A stretch of 64,000 nucleotides of DNA from Bacteroidaceae bacterium. Lineage in GTDB: Bacteria > Bacteroidota > Bacteroidia > Bacteroidales > Bacteroidaceae. Both the position numbers and the translations under genes were made by a program. The stretch lies in contig JAKSLP010000001.1 in the NCBI GenBank assembly GCA_024401115.1, positions 62,001 to 126,000 on the forward strand, read 5' to 3'. The notes under the pieces were generated by a model. It saw nothing but the letters and a program-made list of their open reading frames with translations. It had not been told where the DNA came from and did not search any database. This document shows, one piece after another, positions 8,433 through 17,190 of this stretch; position 1 is the first letter of the stretch; each line of letters starts with the position of its first letter.

Positions 8433-9335
8433 TTATTGTTCCAGAAGACGCAACTGAGCTTCCAGCATTTCCAACCGTGGCATGGTGAATCCGTGCTCGC
8501 GTGCTATTTTTATGGGCCGTGTGTACAGGTATTCAATCTCCATCTTTCGGTGGAAATCAAAATCCAGTTTCATGGAAGGAGAGTAGGGTACCATATCCAG
8601 GGTGAACTGAATCATTTGGTCTGCATAATCCTCACCAATTGTTTTTATCCCGCATGCCCATGCAGCGTGAATGACCTCCAGCATCTGGTTACGTATTACC
8701 TGGCGCATCTGAGGCACAGCCAGTAAATGGTTGGTTTGTGTGTTCATCGCTACGGTCATACCGTTGAAAGGCATGTTCCATACAGCTTTGCGCCATCTCG
8801 CCTCGTGGTACTCTACATCGTTAGTGGGTATCTCCGCATTTCGGAAATCATTGAGCAATTGCTCATATCTTTCCTTGTCAGTGCAGGAATAGTTGCCCAG
8901 ATTAATGCTGCCGTAGCATTGATGATCCACAACACCTGGCTTGGTCTTTGCTGAACAGATAAATGCCAATCCGGCTACCAGTTGAACCGTTGGGAACATC
9001 TGTTGTACATCCTCTTCCACACCAAGTCCGTTCTGGATGAGTAGGACAATGGTTTTTTTGCCTATCAGTGGAGGAAGAAGGGTGGACAATTTATGATTGT
9101 TGATGGTTTTTAGACCTACAATGACAACGTCTACAGTGGGCATAAGTGATGTGGTGTTGTAGACTGGGATGTCATTCAAATGAAAATCACCATTGCACGA
9201 ATTGACCTGCAAGCCATGTTCTTTAACAAACTCATAATCGCTACGTAGCAGGAAATGAACCTCATTACCCGCTTTTGACAACTTGGCGCCAAAGTATCCG
9301 CCAACAGCGCCACAACCTACAACTGCGTATTTCAT
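8433..9335 (-). CDS. panE: 2-dehydropantoate 2-reductase (ketopantoate reductase family)
   Basis: A protein of 300 residues with an N-terminal Rossmann motif (VVGCGAVGGYFGAKL, residues 4-18) typical of ApbA/PanE proteins, which reduce ketopantoate to pantoate with NADPH for pantothenate and CoA synthesis. The family pattern continues with VVDVVIVGLK-type and LIQNGLGVEE segments and a helical C-terminal half containing KAVWNMPFN. The open frame extends upstream through the tRNA-Pro gene, so the start is placed at the ATG at 9333-9335. It is transcribed after tRNA-Pro on the same strand but separated by a terminator. Some family members act on other 2-keto acids, so the gene name is an assignment by family. 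Confidence 0.82.
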   Translation of the reverse strand: MKYAVVGCGAVGGYFGAKLSKAGNEVHFLLRSDYEFVKEHGLQVNSCNGDFHLNDIPVYNTTSLMPTVDVVIVGLKTINNHKLSTLLPPLIGKKTIVLLIQNGLGVEEDVQQMFPTVQLVAGLAFICSAKTKPGVVDHQCYGSINLGNYSCTDKERYEQLLNDFRNAEIPTNDVEYHEARWRKAVWNMPFNGMTVAMNTQTNHLLAVPQMRQVIRNQMLEVIHAAWACGIKTIGEDYADQMIQFTLDMVPYSPSMKLDFDFHRKMEIEYLYTRPIKIAREHGFTMPRLEMLEAQLRLLEQ

Positions 9336-9375
9336 CTTATTCTCTTTTATGCTGATAAATGTAGAAATGAAGCAG

Positions 9376-9404
9376 AAAAAGCGTGCCTGATTGACACGCT
9401 TTTT
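9376..9404 (-). terminator. Terminator of tRNA-Pro
   Basis: AAAAAGCGTG (9376-9385) and CACGCTTTTT (9395-9404) form a 10-bp stem directly after the 3' end of tRNA-Pro and before the panE-like gene. Confidence 0.8.
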
Positions 9405-9408
9405 ACAG

Positions 9409-9482
9409 TCGGGGTGAGCAGACTCGAACTGCCGACCACACGCCCCCCAGACGCGTACGCTAACCAACTGCGCCACACCCCG
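9409..9482 (-). tRNA. tRNA-Pro (anticodon GGG)
   Basis: The reverse strand folds into a 74-nt cloverleaf. The acceptor stem is CGGGGTG/CACCCCG, the D stem GCGC/GCGT (one wobble), the anticodon arm places GGG at 34-36 after C32-T33, and the T arm has the standard TTCGAGT loop. The discriminator is A. No CCA is encoded in the DNA, so it must be added by the CCA enzyme, as is common in this phylum. Confidence 0.97.
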
Positions 9483-9601
9483 GCTTAAATCGGTTGCAAA
9501 AATAGCGCTTTGCCCGTCAATAACCAAACTTTTCTGTTGAATTTTGAGACTAACATAGGATTATTTTGTAACTTCGCAACCTATTAGTAAGAAAAGGTAA
9601 A

Positions 9602-10864
9602 ATGATATATTTAATAACTCCACCTGAGCAGGAAGTAAAGGAACAGGAGATAATTCTGCCAGCTTCAAAAAGTGTCAGCAACCGTGCTTTGTTGATACGG
9701 GCATTGGCACACAGCAATGCAACACTTTCCAATGTTTCAGATTGTAATGATACTAAGGTGATGCTGGCAGCATTAAGGGATAATCCTGAGGTGGTCGATA
9801 TTGGTGCTGCGGGTACTGCTATGCGTTTCCTTACAGCATATTATGCTTTGCAGGAAGGAGAAACTCATATTTTGACCGGTAGCAAACGTATGCAGGAACG
9901 CCCTATTGCTCCCTTGGTTAATGCTTTGCGGGAATTGGGTGCAGAAATTACTTACGAGAAAAATGAAGGATTTCCTCCTCTCCGTATTGTAGGCCATAAA
10001 CTGAAAGGCGGTTCTATTGAGGTTCCCGGAAATATCAGCTCGCAATACATCTCTGCTATTCTGATGATTGCTCCCTATTTGGATGAGGAGCTGGAACTTA
10101 CGCTGACGGGTAATATTGCATCTTTACCTTATATCAATATGACCATCAAAATGATGTGTCATTTTGGAGCCGATGCCGGTTGGTCATGCCGTAATACCGT
10201 ATATTGCAAAAAGAAACCATACGAGGTTAAGGATTATACTGTGGAACCGGATTGGAGTGCCGCATCTTACTGGTTTGAGATGCTGTCGCTTTCAGGGACA
10301 GGCTTTCCGCTTTTGAAATCTGTACGTCTTCCTCTGTTAAGCTATAAAAGCCTGCAGGGAGATAGGGAAATCCGTGACTTGTTGGAAAAGGGTTTGAAGA
10401 TGGTATCTTTCGATGATAAGAATCATTTGTTGAAGGCTAATTTCAGAAACCCAACCACATCATTACTGCGATGTGATTTTACGAATATTCCTGATATAGC
10501 CCAAACCATGGTGGTAGCTTGCTGTATGCTGGATATCCCATTTTTGTTCTATGGTCTTGAGAGCTTGTATATTAAGGAAACAAACCGTGTGGAAGCATTG
10601 AAAAATGAACTATACAAGTTGGGATATGACTTAAGGGATGATGGCAAGGGAACTTTGATGTGGCAGAGAGGAAAACACCGAAGGAAAGTGAAACCGGTTA
10701 TTCAGACTTATGAGGATCACCGAATGGCGATGGCTTTTGCTCCTTGCTGTTTAAAGTTTGATGAGATTCGTATAGCAAACCCGGAGGTGGTAAGTAAGTC
10801 TTATCCGAACTTTTGGGAAGATTTGAAATCGGTAGGCTTCAGAATTGACGAGATAGAAGAATGA
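9602..10864 (+). CDS. aroA: 3-phosphoshikimate 1-carboxyvinyltransferase (EPSP synthase)
   Basis: A protein of 420 residues that joins shikimate-3-phosphate and phosphoenolpyruvate in the chorismate pathway. Diagnostic segments are visible: LPASKSVSNRALLIRAL near residue 20 (substrate-binding Lys, Ser, Arg), GAAGTAMRFLT near residue 62, EPDWSAASYW (catalytic Asp), KETNRVEALKNEL and the late DHRMAMAFAP and KSYPNFWEDL. In the PEP-site motif the residue usually Pro (E. coli Pro101) is Phe, a position known to influence glyphosate sensitivity; the effect here is not predictable. It is the first gene of a run with the next ORF (4-base overlap), an ABC permease and tsaE. Confidence 0.95.
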   Translation: MIYLITPPEQEVKEQEIILPASKSVSNRALLIRALAHSNATLSNVSDCNDTKVMLAALRDNPEVVDIGAAGTAMRFLTAYYALQEGETHILTGSKRMQERPIAPLVNALRELGAEITYEKNEGFPPLRIVGHKLKGGSIEVPGNISSQYISAILMIAPYLDEELELTLTGNIASLPYINMTIKMMCHFGADAGWSCRNTVYCKKKPYEVKDYTVEPDWSAASYWFEMLSLSGTGFPLLKSVRLPLLSYKSLQGDREIRDLLEKGLKMVSFDDKNHLLKANFRNPTTSLLRCDFTNIPDIAQTMVVACCMLDIPFLFYGLESLYIKETNRVEALKNELYKLGYDLRDDGKGTLMWQRGKHRRKVKPVIQTYEDHRMAMAFAPCCLKFDEIRIANPEVVSKSYPNFWEDLKSVGFRIDEIEE

Positions 10865-11295
10865 CTGTAGTTTTCATATTGTTGGCATTCCTGGCATTTG
10901 GATTCCTTTTGGCTTTATCTGCCGGATATTTGCGTAACCGGAAGATTGAGAAACAAATCGAGTCTGGTGAACTGACTGAATATCCCAGTATTAAACAAGT
11001 CGAGGATATGGAATGCTGTGGTCAGCATGAGACTTGTGAGAAGGATAGTTTGCTTGCCGCTGTAAGTAAGCAGATAGAATATTATAATGACGAGGAATTA
11101 GACCGTTTCCGGGGCCGCTCATCGGATGATTATTCAGAAGAAGAGTCGGAGGAATTCCGGGAAGTGCTTTACACTATGCGTGAGGAAGAAGTGGCCGGTT
11201 GGGTGCGCTCCCTCCAGTTGCGTGCAGTGGAACTGCCTGATGAACTGAAATCCGAGGTTTTCCTAATTGTAGGTGAACGGAGAATCGTATCTTGA
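10861..11295 (+). CDS. Small membrane-anchored protein of unknown function
   Basis: A protein of 144 residues that I do not recognise. Residues 1-22 form one strong membrane segment followed by RNRK, so the rest should be cytoplasmic. A Cys/His-rich patch lies at about residues 53-62 (CCGQHETC), which could bind a metal or form a disulfide. The remainder is acidic and helical, with an EEESEEFREVL stretch. The start codon overlaps the aroA stop (ATGA), so it is translationally coupled. Position between aroA and a metal-type ABC permease is suggestive but does not give a function. Confidence 0.75.
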   Translation: MTVVFILLAFLAFGFLLALSAGYLRNRKIEKQIESGELTEYPSIKQVEDMECCGQHETCEKDSLLAAVSKQIEYYNDEELDRFRGRSSDDYSEEESEEFREVLYTMREEEVAGWVRSLQLRAVELPDELKSEVFLIVGERRIVS

Positions 11296-11304
11296 CAAAC
11301 TGAT

Positions 11305-12108
11305 ATGGATATTTTACAATACACCTTTTTTCAGCATGCGTTGATTGGCAGTCTGTTGGCTAGCATACTGTGTGGAATCATCGGCACGTATATCGTGACT
11401 CGCCGTTTGGTTTTTATCAGTGGCGGTTTGACTCATGCCTCTTTCGGCGGTATTGGATTAGGGGTGTATTTTGGTTTTCCACCCATCTTGTCTGCTGCTA
11501 TTTTTGCCATGTTGAGTGGCTTTGGTGTACAGTGGCTTCGGGCGAGAACTGATATGCGTGAGGATTCGGCCATTGCTATTTTTTGGACATTAGGCATGAG
11601 TGTCGGCATTATCTTTAGCTTTATGAGTCCGGCGTTTGTCCCAGATTTGTCCTCTTATCTGTTCGGCAATATTTTAACCATCTCTCAAACGGACATTTTG
11701 TGGCTGGCTGTTTTAACGTTGGTCTCTGTTTTGGCATTTATGTTCTTTTTGCGCCCCATTATGTATGTGGCATTTGATGAGCAGTTTGCCCGTTCACAGG
11801 GAATGCGTGTGAATCTTGTCGATTACTTGATGATGGCTTTGATTGCTCTCTCCATTGTGGCTTGTCTGAGAATGGTGGGCATCGTATTGGTCCTTTCATT
11901 ATTAACCATTCCTCAAAGTACGGCTAATCTGATTACACTGAATTACAAGCATATGATAGGATATTCCATCTTGATTGGTTACATCAGTTGTTTGGGAGGA
12001 CTGTTTTTCTCTTATGCTTACAATGTGCCATCAGGAGCCAGCATTATCTTTGTCTCAATCCTGATTTATGCCGTTTGCAAGTTGGTTACTACATTCATAA
12101 AACATTAA
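11305..12108 (+). CDS. ABC-3 family metal transporter permease (ZnuB/MntB-like)
   Basis: A protein of 267 residues with about eight or nine hydrophobic segments. The N-terminal [32 protein letters not shown] pattern and the following ASFGGIGLG are typical of ABC-3 permeases for Zn, Mn or Fe. The middle contains [17 protein letters not shown], the conserved coupling region of this family. Neither the ATP-binding protein nor the solute-binding protein is adjacent, so the partners must be encoded elsewhere. The gene is 9 bases after the small membrane protein and 4 bases before tsaE, a tight run that should be one transcript. The metal is unknown. Confidence 0.88.
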   Translation: MDILQYTFFQHALIGSLLASILCGIIGTYIVTRRLVFISGGLTHASFGGIGLGVYFGFPPILSAAIFAMLSGFGVQWLRARTDMREDSAIAIFWTLGMSVGIIFSFMSPAFVPDLSSYLFGNILTISQTDILWLAVLTLVSVLAFMFFLRPIMYVAFDEQFARSQGMRVNLVDYLMMALIALSIVACLRMVGIVLVLSLLTIPQSTANLITLNYKHMIGYSILIGYISCLGGLFFSYAYNVPSGASIIFVSILIYAVCKLVTTFIKH

Positions 12109-12112
12109 GATT

Positions 12113-12523
12113 ATGGAAATAAGAATAAATTCACTGGATAATATTCGCGAGTCTGCTGTGGAGTTTGTTAAAGCCATGGGTGACAATACTGTATTTGCCT
12201 TTTACGGCAGCATGGGAGCGGGTAAGACAACTTTCATTAAGGCAGTATGCGAGGTGCTTGGTGTGGAGGATGTCATCAATTCGCCAACCTTTGCCATTGT
12301 CAATGAATACAGAAGCAATTCCGATGAATTGATTTATCATTTTGACTTTTATCGGATCAAGAAACTGGAAGAGGTTTACGATATGGGTTATGAGGATTAT
12401 TTCTACTGTGGAGCATTGTGCTTCATAGAATGGCCGGAACTTGTAGAGGAATTGTTGCCGCTGGATTCCGTAAAGGTCAGCATTGTAGAACAATCCGATG
12501 GTACAAGACTAATCACCTTCTAA
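12113..12523 (+). CDS. tsaE: tRNA threonylcarbamoyladenosine biosynthesis ATPase TsaE
   Basis: A protein of 136 residues with a Walker A motif GSMGAGKTT (about residues 32-40), the [11 protein letters not shown] switch segment and the conserved [21 protein letters not shown] and CFIEWPE blocks. TsaE works with TsaB and TsaD in the cytoplasm to complete the t6A modification at position 37 of ANN-decoding tRNAs. Length is normal for the family. It is the last gene of the aroA run and is followed by a strong hairpin. Confidence 0.93.
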   Translation: MEIRINSLDNIRESAVEFVKAMGDNTVFAFYGSMGAGKTTFIKAVCEVLGVEDVINSPTFAIVNEYRSNSDELIYHFDFYRIKKLEEVYDMGYEDYFYCGALCFIEWPELVEELLPLDSVKVSIVEQSDGTRLITF

Positions 12524-12530
12524 TATAAGG

Positions 12531-12554
12531 AAAGGCATCCGAAAGGATGCCTTT
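12531..12554. terminator. Bidirectional terminator between tsaE and folB
   Basis: AAAGGCATCC and GGATGCCTTT form a perfect 10-bp stem around a GAAA tetraloop, followed by T-rich sequence on the plus strand. Confidence 0.88.
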
Positions 12555-12923
12555 TTATCTTTTTGTAGAAAGTTCAATGCCGCACGATTCGCATTGTGCA
12601 CCCATTGGAGGGTTCTCCTTATCTACTCTGACTGTTATGCCGGTGATTGACGGGAATTCCAAATAAAGTCTTTTGGCTATTCTGCCGGCTACATGCTCTA
12701 GAAGCTTGGATGGCATTTGCATCTCTTCCTTTACAGAATTATAGATGTCTGCGTAACTGACAGTTCCTGCCAGATCATCCGTCTCTACCGCTTGGGAATA
12801 ATCTGTGTCAATATGTAGGGTGACTAAAAAATACGTTCCTACCATATTCTCCTGAGGCATTACCCCATGATAGGCGTAGAAACGTATTTTTTCCAAATGT
12901 ATCGAAGTGTGTTCAATCTGCAT
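12555..12923 (-). CDS. folB: Dihydroneopterin aldolase
   Basis: A protein of 122 residues, the normal length for FolB, which cleaves dihydroneopterin in folate synthesis. The conserved FYAYHGVMPQE segment (residues 15-25) carries the Tyr/His/Gly and Glu of the family; the VSYADIYNSVKEEM and LLEHVAGRI blocks follow, and Lys in VRVDKENPP fits the catalytic lysine. The ATG at 12921-12923 is chosen because the longer frame runs into the neighbouring gene. Only 8 bases separate it from the upstream gene on the same strand, so the two share a transcript. Confidence 0.93.
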   Translation of the reverse strand: MQIEHTSIHLEKIRFYAYHGVMPQENMVGTYFLVTLHIDTDYSQAVETDDLAGTVSYADIYNSVKEEMQMPSKLLEHVAGRIAKRLYLEFPSITGITVRVDKENPPMGAQCESCGIELSTKR

Positions 12924-12931
12924 GATTGGAT

Positions 12932-13441
12932 TTATTCGTCTTCCTTGATGTATTTTTTCAGTGCTCTCTCCACACCATCTTTCCAACTGTTGATAGAGTC
13001 TCCGTCAAATTGAAGGCTGTCAACCATCTTGACCACCTGCTTCACAGGCACACGGTAACGAAGAACGCCAGATATCAGTTTGGCATAGTTCCAGTATTCT
13101 TTGTTGAACTTTTCCGACAGTCCCTCAATGGTAGTCTTGTAGCCTCTTTTGTTTTGGAACTGGAAATCATAGCGCTTGACACCGTTCTCATCGAAGTTCT
13201 TCACGATTTTACCACTAACCACAGATTTAGGTAAGGAGATTCCTTCTTCATCATCCAATACACCGGTGAAAATCTCATATGGGTAACCGTCTAGCAGACC
13301 TACAAATGCCACCCATTTTTCTTTATTATTCTGAAAACGGACAACATCACAATCCAAAACTCTTGGACGTACTTCTGTTACGGGTAATTGCTTGTAAACT
13401 GGACCCTCCTTGGGGTTGGTAGACGACTCTTGCTCTGCCAT
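12932..13441 (-). CDS. Stand-alone protein resembling the C-terminal domain of class II ribonucleotide reductase
   Basis: A protein of 169 residues starting at the ATG at 13439-13441. From about residue 15 (VTEVRPRVLDCDVVRF) it reads like the tail of adenosylcobalamin-dependent ribonucleotide reductase (TSCPD-like region): a 'WVAFVGLLDGYPYEIFTG' strand pair, a KRGYKTTIEGLSEKF segment and a final helical part with AKLISGVLRYRVPVKQVVKMVD. No catalytic barrel and no C-terminal Cys-x-x-Cys zinc site are present. It may be a separated accessory domain or regulator. The family call is by eye and moderate. It has its own promoter and is followed by folB after 8 bases. Confidence 0.55.
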   Translation of the reverse strand: MAEQESSTNPKEGPVYKQLPVTEVRPRVLDCDVVRFQNNKEKWVAFVGLLDGYPYEIFTGVLDDEEGISLPKSVVSGKIVKNFDENGVKRYDFQFQNKRGYKTTIEGLSEKFNKEYWNYAKLISGVLRYRVPVKQVVKMVDSLQFDGDSINSWKDGVERALKKYIKEDE

Positions 13442-13566
13442 AGTAGTGGTAGTTACGGTTAATTCAATACATAAACTAATTCTCCATTTATTACAATCGT
13501 ATAGATGGAAGAATTGACGGATAAAAAAATGTAGAAGTTGTGTGACATATCCAATCAATTCTTTTG

Positions 13567-13597
13567 CAAAGATAGAAAACAATGATGAATGAACAAA
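13567..13597 (-). promoter_or_regulatory. Promoter of the NrdJ-tail-like gene and folB
   Basis: On the minus strand, TATCTTTG (13567-13574) with TTTG (13594-13597) 19 bases upstream matches the Bacteroidota promoter consensus well. Confidence 0.7.
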
Positions 13598-13732
13598 ATT
13601 TTGAAAAGGAAAATAATGGAACTTAACGAAAGTTTTCCATTTTGATTGCTCTTCTTGCTGAAAATGAATTGTTTTTTATAAATCGATCGACCGAATAGTT
13701 GCCAAAAATGCAAATTTGTCATTTGGCTATGG

Positions 13733-13761
13733 TTGTGGTTGTGGAAATTTTTGTATCTTTA
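13733..13761 (+). promoter_or_regulatory. Promoter of the nitroreductase gene
   Basis: TATCTTTA (13754-13761) lies 18 bases after TTG (13733-13735) and about 24 bases before the ATG. Confidence 0.6.
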
Positions 13762-13784
13762 CAAAAGATTTAAAATTGTAAATT

Positions 13785-14522
13785 ATGGAGAGTGTAAAAA
13801 ATCGTGTTTCTATCCGTAAATATTCGGAAAAGAACATTTCAGATGAGTTGCTGACTCAACTTTTAGAAGAAGCGGAAAGAACTCCAACTATGGGCAACTT
13901 GCAATTATACAGTGTGGTGGTTACTCGCAGCGAAGAAGGAAAAAAGAAATTATCTCCTCTTCATTTCAATCAGCCTATGGTTATGAATGCCCCTGTGGTA
14001 TTGACATTTTGTGCTGATTTTCGCCGTACCACCCAGTGGTGCAAATACAGAAAGGCAGATCCTGGTTATGATAATCTGCTGTCATTTCTTAATGCTGCTT
14101 CTGACACTTTACTGTATGTCCAGAATTTTTGCACATTGGCTGAGGCTGAAGGCTTGGGCACCTGTTATTTAGGTACCACTATCTATACTTCCGAGGCAAT
14201 CATCGATACGTTAGGCTTGCCTGAACTGGTATTTCCTGTAGCTACCATTACATTGGGCTTCCCGGCTGAGACACCGGCACAATCAGACCGTTTGCCTATT
14301 CGTGCCATAATGCACAATGAAATGTACACTGATTACGACGAGAAGGCTATTGATGACTTGTATGCATTAAAGGAAGCGTTGCCTGAAAACAAGCATTTCG
14401 TAGTAATTAATGCTAAGGAGACTCTTGCCCAGATTTTTACGGATATCCGTTACACGCGTAAGGATAATGAGGCAATTAGCGAGAATTTGCTTCGGGCACT
14501 AAAGAAACAGAAATTTTTGTAA
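13785..14522 (+). CDS. Nitroreductase family protein (FMN-dependent NAD(P)H oxidoreductase)
   Basis: A protein of 245 residues. The N-terminal VKNRVSIRKYSEKNISDELL is the typical start of the nitroreductase fold, with the Arg-Ser/Val-Ile-Arg-Lys FMN phosphate-binding region, followed by EAERTPTMGNLQ. Glycine-rich AEGLGTCYLGTTIY and VATITLGFPAE are the flavin and dimer-interface segments. The length fits the NfsA/FRP-like branch, whose members reduce nitro compounds, quinones or flavins in the cytoplasm. It is monocistronic, with its own promoter and a terminator shared with dnaA. The natural substrate is unknown. Confidence 0.88.
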   Translation: MESVKNRVSIRKYSEKNISDELLTQLLEEAERTPTMGNLQLYSVVVTRSEEGKKKLSPLHFNQPMVMNAPVVLTFCADFRRTTQWCKYRKADPGYDNLLSFLNAASDTLLYVQNFCTLAEAEGLGTCYLGTTIYTSEAIIDTLGLPELVFPVATITLGFPAETPAQSDRLPIRAIMHNEMYTDYDEKAIDDLYALKEALPENKHFVVINAKETLAQIFTDIRYTRKDNEAISENLLRALKKQKFL

Positions 14523-14551
14523 ATAAAGGCGCTCTATGGGCGCCTTTATTT
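14521..14551. terminator. Bidirectional terminator between the nitroreductase gene and dnaA
   Basis: AAATAAAGGCGC (14521-14532) pairs with GCGCCTTTATTT (14540-14551) in a perfect 12-bp stem with a 7-base loop and T-rich flank. Confidence 0.88.
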
Positions 14552-15940
14552 TTATCCTTGGTTTAAAACCACTTCAATTTCATTGATTTGAGCTGAGATC
14601 TTGGCATCAACCTCAATCTGTTGCTTAATCTGCTTGATGGAGTGCAATACGGTAGCGTGGTCGCGATGACCGATTTCTGCACCGATGCGTGTCAATGCCA
14701 TATCGGTATATTTCTGTGCCAAATACATGGCTGTCTGACGGGCTATGGCCACTGGGCGCTTTCTGCTACGGCTGAAAATGTCTTCAGTTGTAACCTTGAA
14801 TTCTTCGCATGTAGCCTTCAAAATGGCATCTACATTGATGACTTTCTTTTCATATCGAATTACTCGTCCTACTACCCGTTCAGCCAATGACATGTTGATG
14901 TCGCAGTTGTAGACAACAGAATAGGCCATCAGCGAGTTGATGATACCCTCAAGGTCACGTACGCTATTGTTTACATTGGCTGCAATAAAGTCTATGACTT
15001 CGTTAGGAATCTGCAAACCGTCTCTTTTGATTTTCTTGGTAATGATGGCTTTTCTCAGGTCCTGATTTGGTCTTTCCAGTTCTGCTACCATGCCCCATTT
15101 GAAACGGGTCAGCATGCGCTCTTCAAATCCCTTCATTTCTGAAGGTGTGCGGTCGGAAGTCATGATTATCTGCTTGCCCAGCTGCTGCAAATGGTTGAAA
15201 ATATGGAAGAACGTATTTTGTGTCTTAATCAAACCGGATAACTCCTGAATATCATCAATAATCAGAACATCGATGGTTTGGTAAAACTTGATAAAATCAT
15301 TCGTAGTGTTGTTTCTAACAGCGTCTGTGAACTGTACCATGAAAAGGTGAGCGGAAACATACAATACTCTGCAATTTGGGTATTTCTGCTTAATTTGGCC
15401 ACCGATGGCATTAACCAGATGGGTCTTGCCAACGCCAGAAGGTCCATAGATGAACAATGGATTGAATGAAGTGTGAGCTGGATCTTCTGCAATGGACATG
15501 CCGACAGTACGAGACAGCTTGTTGCAACTGCCTTCGATAAAGTTGTTGAAATTGTACTTAGGGTTCAACTGTGAATCAAGTACACAGTTGCTCTGAGGAG
15601 CCTTGTTTGCTTCATTGGCTGGCTTCTCCTTAATTTCAATTTTGGGGGCCTCTTCGGCAACCTGGGTCTGGTCCAGGTGGTTTGTGCTATCTGTATTGAT
15701 ACGATAAATCAAACGTATATCTTTTCCAAATACACGTTCAATGGCTTTGCTGATGATATCAATAAAGTGCTCCTCCAGAAATTCACAGAAAAACTGGGTA
15801 GGCACCTCAATGGTTAATGCATTATCAACCAATGAGAGGAATCGTATCGGCTTGAACCATGTGCTGTATTGCTGTTCTGTGAGATTGTCGCGTATTATGG
15901 ACAGACAATCCTTCCAGAGCAATAGAGATTTATTTTCCAT
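14552..15940 (-). CDS. dnaA: Chromosomal replication initiator DnaA
   Basis: A protein of 462 residues with all four DnaA domains: the helical N-terminal interaction domain (1-80), a variable linker with NEANKAPQ (about 95-115), the AAA+ ATPase (LFIYGPSGVGKTHLVNAIG Walker A, VLIIDDIQEL Walker B, sensor MTSDRTPSEM) and the C-terminal DNA-binding domain with the signature IGAEIGHRDHATVLHS. It opens the replication origin. The start is placed at the ATG at 15938-15940 (MENKSLLLWKDCL), as the upstream TTG is less likely. No cluster of DnaA boxes is seen beside it, and dnaN is not adjacent, so the origin is probably elsewhere. Confidence 0.96.
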   Translation of the reverse strand: MENKSLLLWKDCLSIIRDNLTEQQYSTWFKPIRFLSLVDNALTIEVPTQFFCEFLEEHFIDIISKAIERVFGKDIRLIYRINTDSTNHLDQTQVAEEAPKIEIKEKPANEANKAPQSNCVLDSQLNPKYNFNNFIEGSCNKLSRTVGMSIAEDPAHTSFNPLFIYGPSGVGKTHLVNAIGGQIKQKYPNCRVLYVSAHLFMVQFTDAVRNNTTNDFIKFYQTIDVLIIDDIQELSGLIKTQNTFFHIFNHLQQLGKQIIMTSDRTPSEMKGFEERMLTRFKWGMVAELERPNQDLRKAIITKKIKRDGLQIPNEVIDFIAANVNNSVRDLEGIINSLMAYSVVYNCDINMSLAERVVGRVIRYEKKVINVDAILKATCEEFKVTTEDIFSRSRKRPVAIARQTAMYLAQKYTDMALTRIGAEIGHRDHATVLHSIKQIKQQIEVDAKISAQINEIEVVLNQG

Positions 15941-16280
15941 TGTTCTCAAACTGATTTATTATATGTCACTCAACTTCTACACTGCAAAGTTGGGAAACTT
16001 TTTCCTAAAAAACAAATGGTTTTTTATTTGGATATTCTAAAAGAATTGTAATAATTTGAATTATAGGTTGTTAGAATATAACCATAAAATGCCGTTCGTG
16101 GAACGGCATTTTGGTGTTTTAATTCATTGATAATGACAAACTTAAATGTGTAACTTTTGATTACAGGAAATAAAGAATAGGTTAAATGTCTTACCCTTTT
16201 TTTTCCAAAAATCAATAAATTATCCCTATGACTTCTCAGACGTGAAAAAAAAGCCTAATTTGAACTTAATTCAAATAACG
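15941..16280. other. Intergenic region upstream of dnaA, with one strong hairpin
   Basis: A 340-base AT-rich gap. The only clear structure is a perfect 12-bp hairpin, AAAATGCCGTTC/GAACGGCATTTT with a GTG loop, at 16086-16112. It could terminate the minus-strand MCE transcript after a long 3' tail. No canonical DnaA boxes (TTATCCACA-like) were found. A weak dnaA promoter may lie at 15984-16016 (CAACTTTG on the minus strand, TTTG 21 bases upstream). Confidence 0.6.
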
Positions 16281-17183
16281 TTATTTGTCTTTCTTTCCAA
16301 AAACAGAGAAATGAACATATCTTTTGGGGTGTTCTTTGAAGTCGCCCAGAAGACTTGCAGCATTGGCCATGGTCAAATTCAAGTTGTTGTAGAGCTCGGT
16401 GTCATTCATCAACAATCCGATGGAACCTTCCTTGCTGTTGATTTTGTTGGTCATCTGCTCTACATTAGCTAATGTGGTGTTGATTTTAGCCATGGTGCCT
16501 TCCACATCCAGTTGCTGTATCTTCTCGTCCATATGTGCGGTCAGGGACTGCGCATTCAGGCATACCGTGTTTAGATTGGAGGTTAACTCTGGCAGTGAAT
16601 TCATCACCTTATCTAATTTAGCAGTTGTGCTGTTCAGATTGCTGGTCATCTGCTCGGTGTGATGCAGAGTGTTGGCTAAGGCAGGATCGTTTACCAAGGT
16701 GTTTACTGCATTCAGGATAGAATCCAATTTGGGCAACATCTTCTCAATGGCTGGCAGCATATTTGCAGCGGCATCCATTAAACCGCTGGTTACACCTCCT
16801 GCAATCGTGTCTCCCGGTTCTAATCGCTGTTTAGGGTTATTGGCCAAGAGGATGTTCATCTTGACGGTTCCCAGCATCTCTGTCTCCAGTGTGGCTGTAC
16901 TGCCTGCCGGAATCCGAAGTTCCGGGTCCACGTCAATGGCTACTACCACATGACCTGGATTGTTATAGTTGTAAACGATGTCACGGACAAGTCCGATACT
17001 GTATCCATCGGCATATACCGGGCTTGACTGGGTTAACTGGCATACGTTTGCAAATTCCACGTAGTATCTGTTTTGGCTGGAGAACAGGTTGATGCCCTTA
17101 AGGAAACTGATACCATAATATAATAACACGATGGCAACTATACCGGCTGCACCGATCTTTGCTTCTTTGGATACAAATCTCAT
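16281..17183 (-). CDS. MCE-domain (MlaD-like) lipid transport protein
   Basis: A protein of 300 residues with one N-terminal membrane segment (about 9-30, IGAAGIVAIVLLYYGISFL) and then the MCE domain (about 38-120), including YYVEFANVCQLTQSSPVYADG and IPAGSTATLETEMLGTVKM. MCE proteins form rings in the periplasm that carry phospholipids or sterols between membranes with an MlaFE-type ABC transporter. A long coiled-coil region with repeated NLNTTLAN/NLNS patterns follows (about 140-290). The partner ABC genes are not adjacent. It follows the amidase gene on the same strand after 7 bases, so it is in an operon with cell-wall hydrolysis. Confidence 0.88.
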   Translation of the reverse strand: MRFVSKEAKIGAAGIVAIVLLYYGISFLKGINLFSSQNRYYVEFANVCQLTQSSPVYADGYSIGLVRDIVYNYNNPGHVVVAIDVDPELRIPAGSTATLETEMLGTVKMNILLANNPKQRLEPGDTIAGGVTSGLMDAAANMLPAIEKMLPKLDSILNAVNTLVNDPALANTLHHTEQMTSNLNSTTAKLDKVMNSLPELTSNLNTVCLNAQSLTAHMDEKIQQLDVEGTMAKINTTLANVEQMTNKINSKEGSIGLLMNDTELYNNLNLTMANAASLLGDFKEHPKRYVHFSVFGKKDK

Positions 17184-17190
17184 GACAGTA

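Larger units (their letters stand above)
13442..13784. other. Divergent intergenic region with two promoters
   Basis: A 343-base AT-rich gap between the NrdJ-tail-like gene and the nitroreductase gene. It holds the two promoters listed separately. The stretch 13600-13700 shows no ORF, tRNA or clear hairpin. The minus-strand transcript has a 5' leader of about 120 bases in which no obvious structure was seen. Confidence 0.6.

Noticed and set aside
16024..16215. 63-residue minus-strand ORF upstream of dnaA
   Set aside because: It runs through the 12-bp hairpin at 16086-16112, has no promoter or family pattern, and its composition is that of AT-rich non-coding DNA.
15941..16280. Replication origin next to dnaA
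   Set aside because: No DnaA boxes (TTATNCACA) were found and dnaN is absent. The AT-rich gap alone is not enough.
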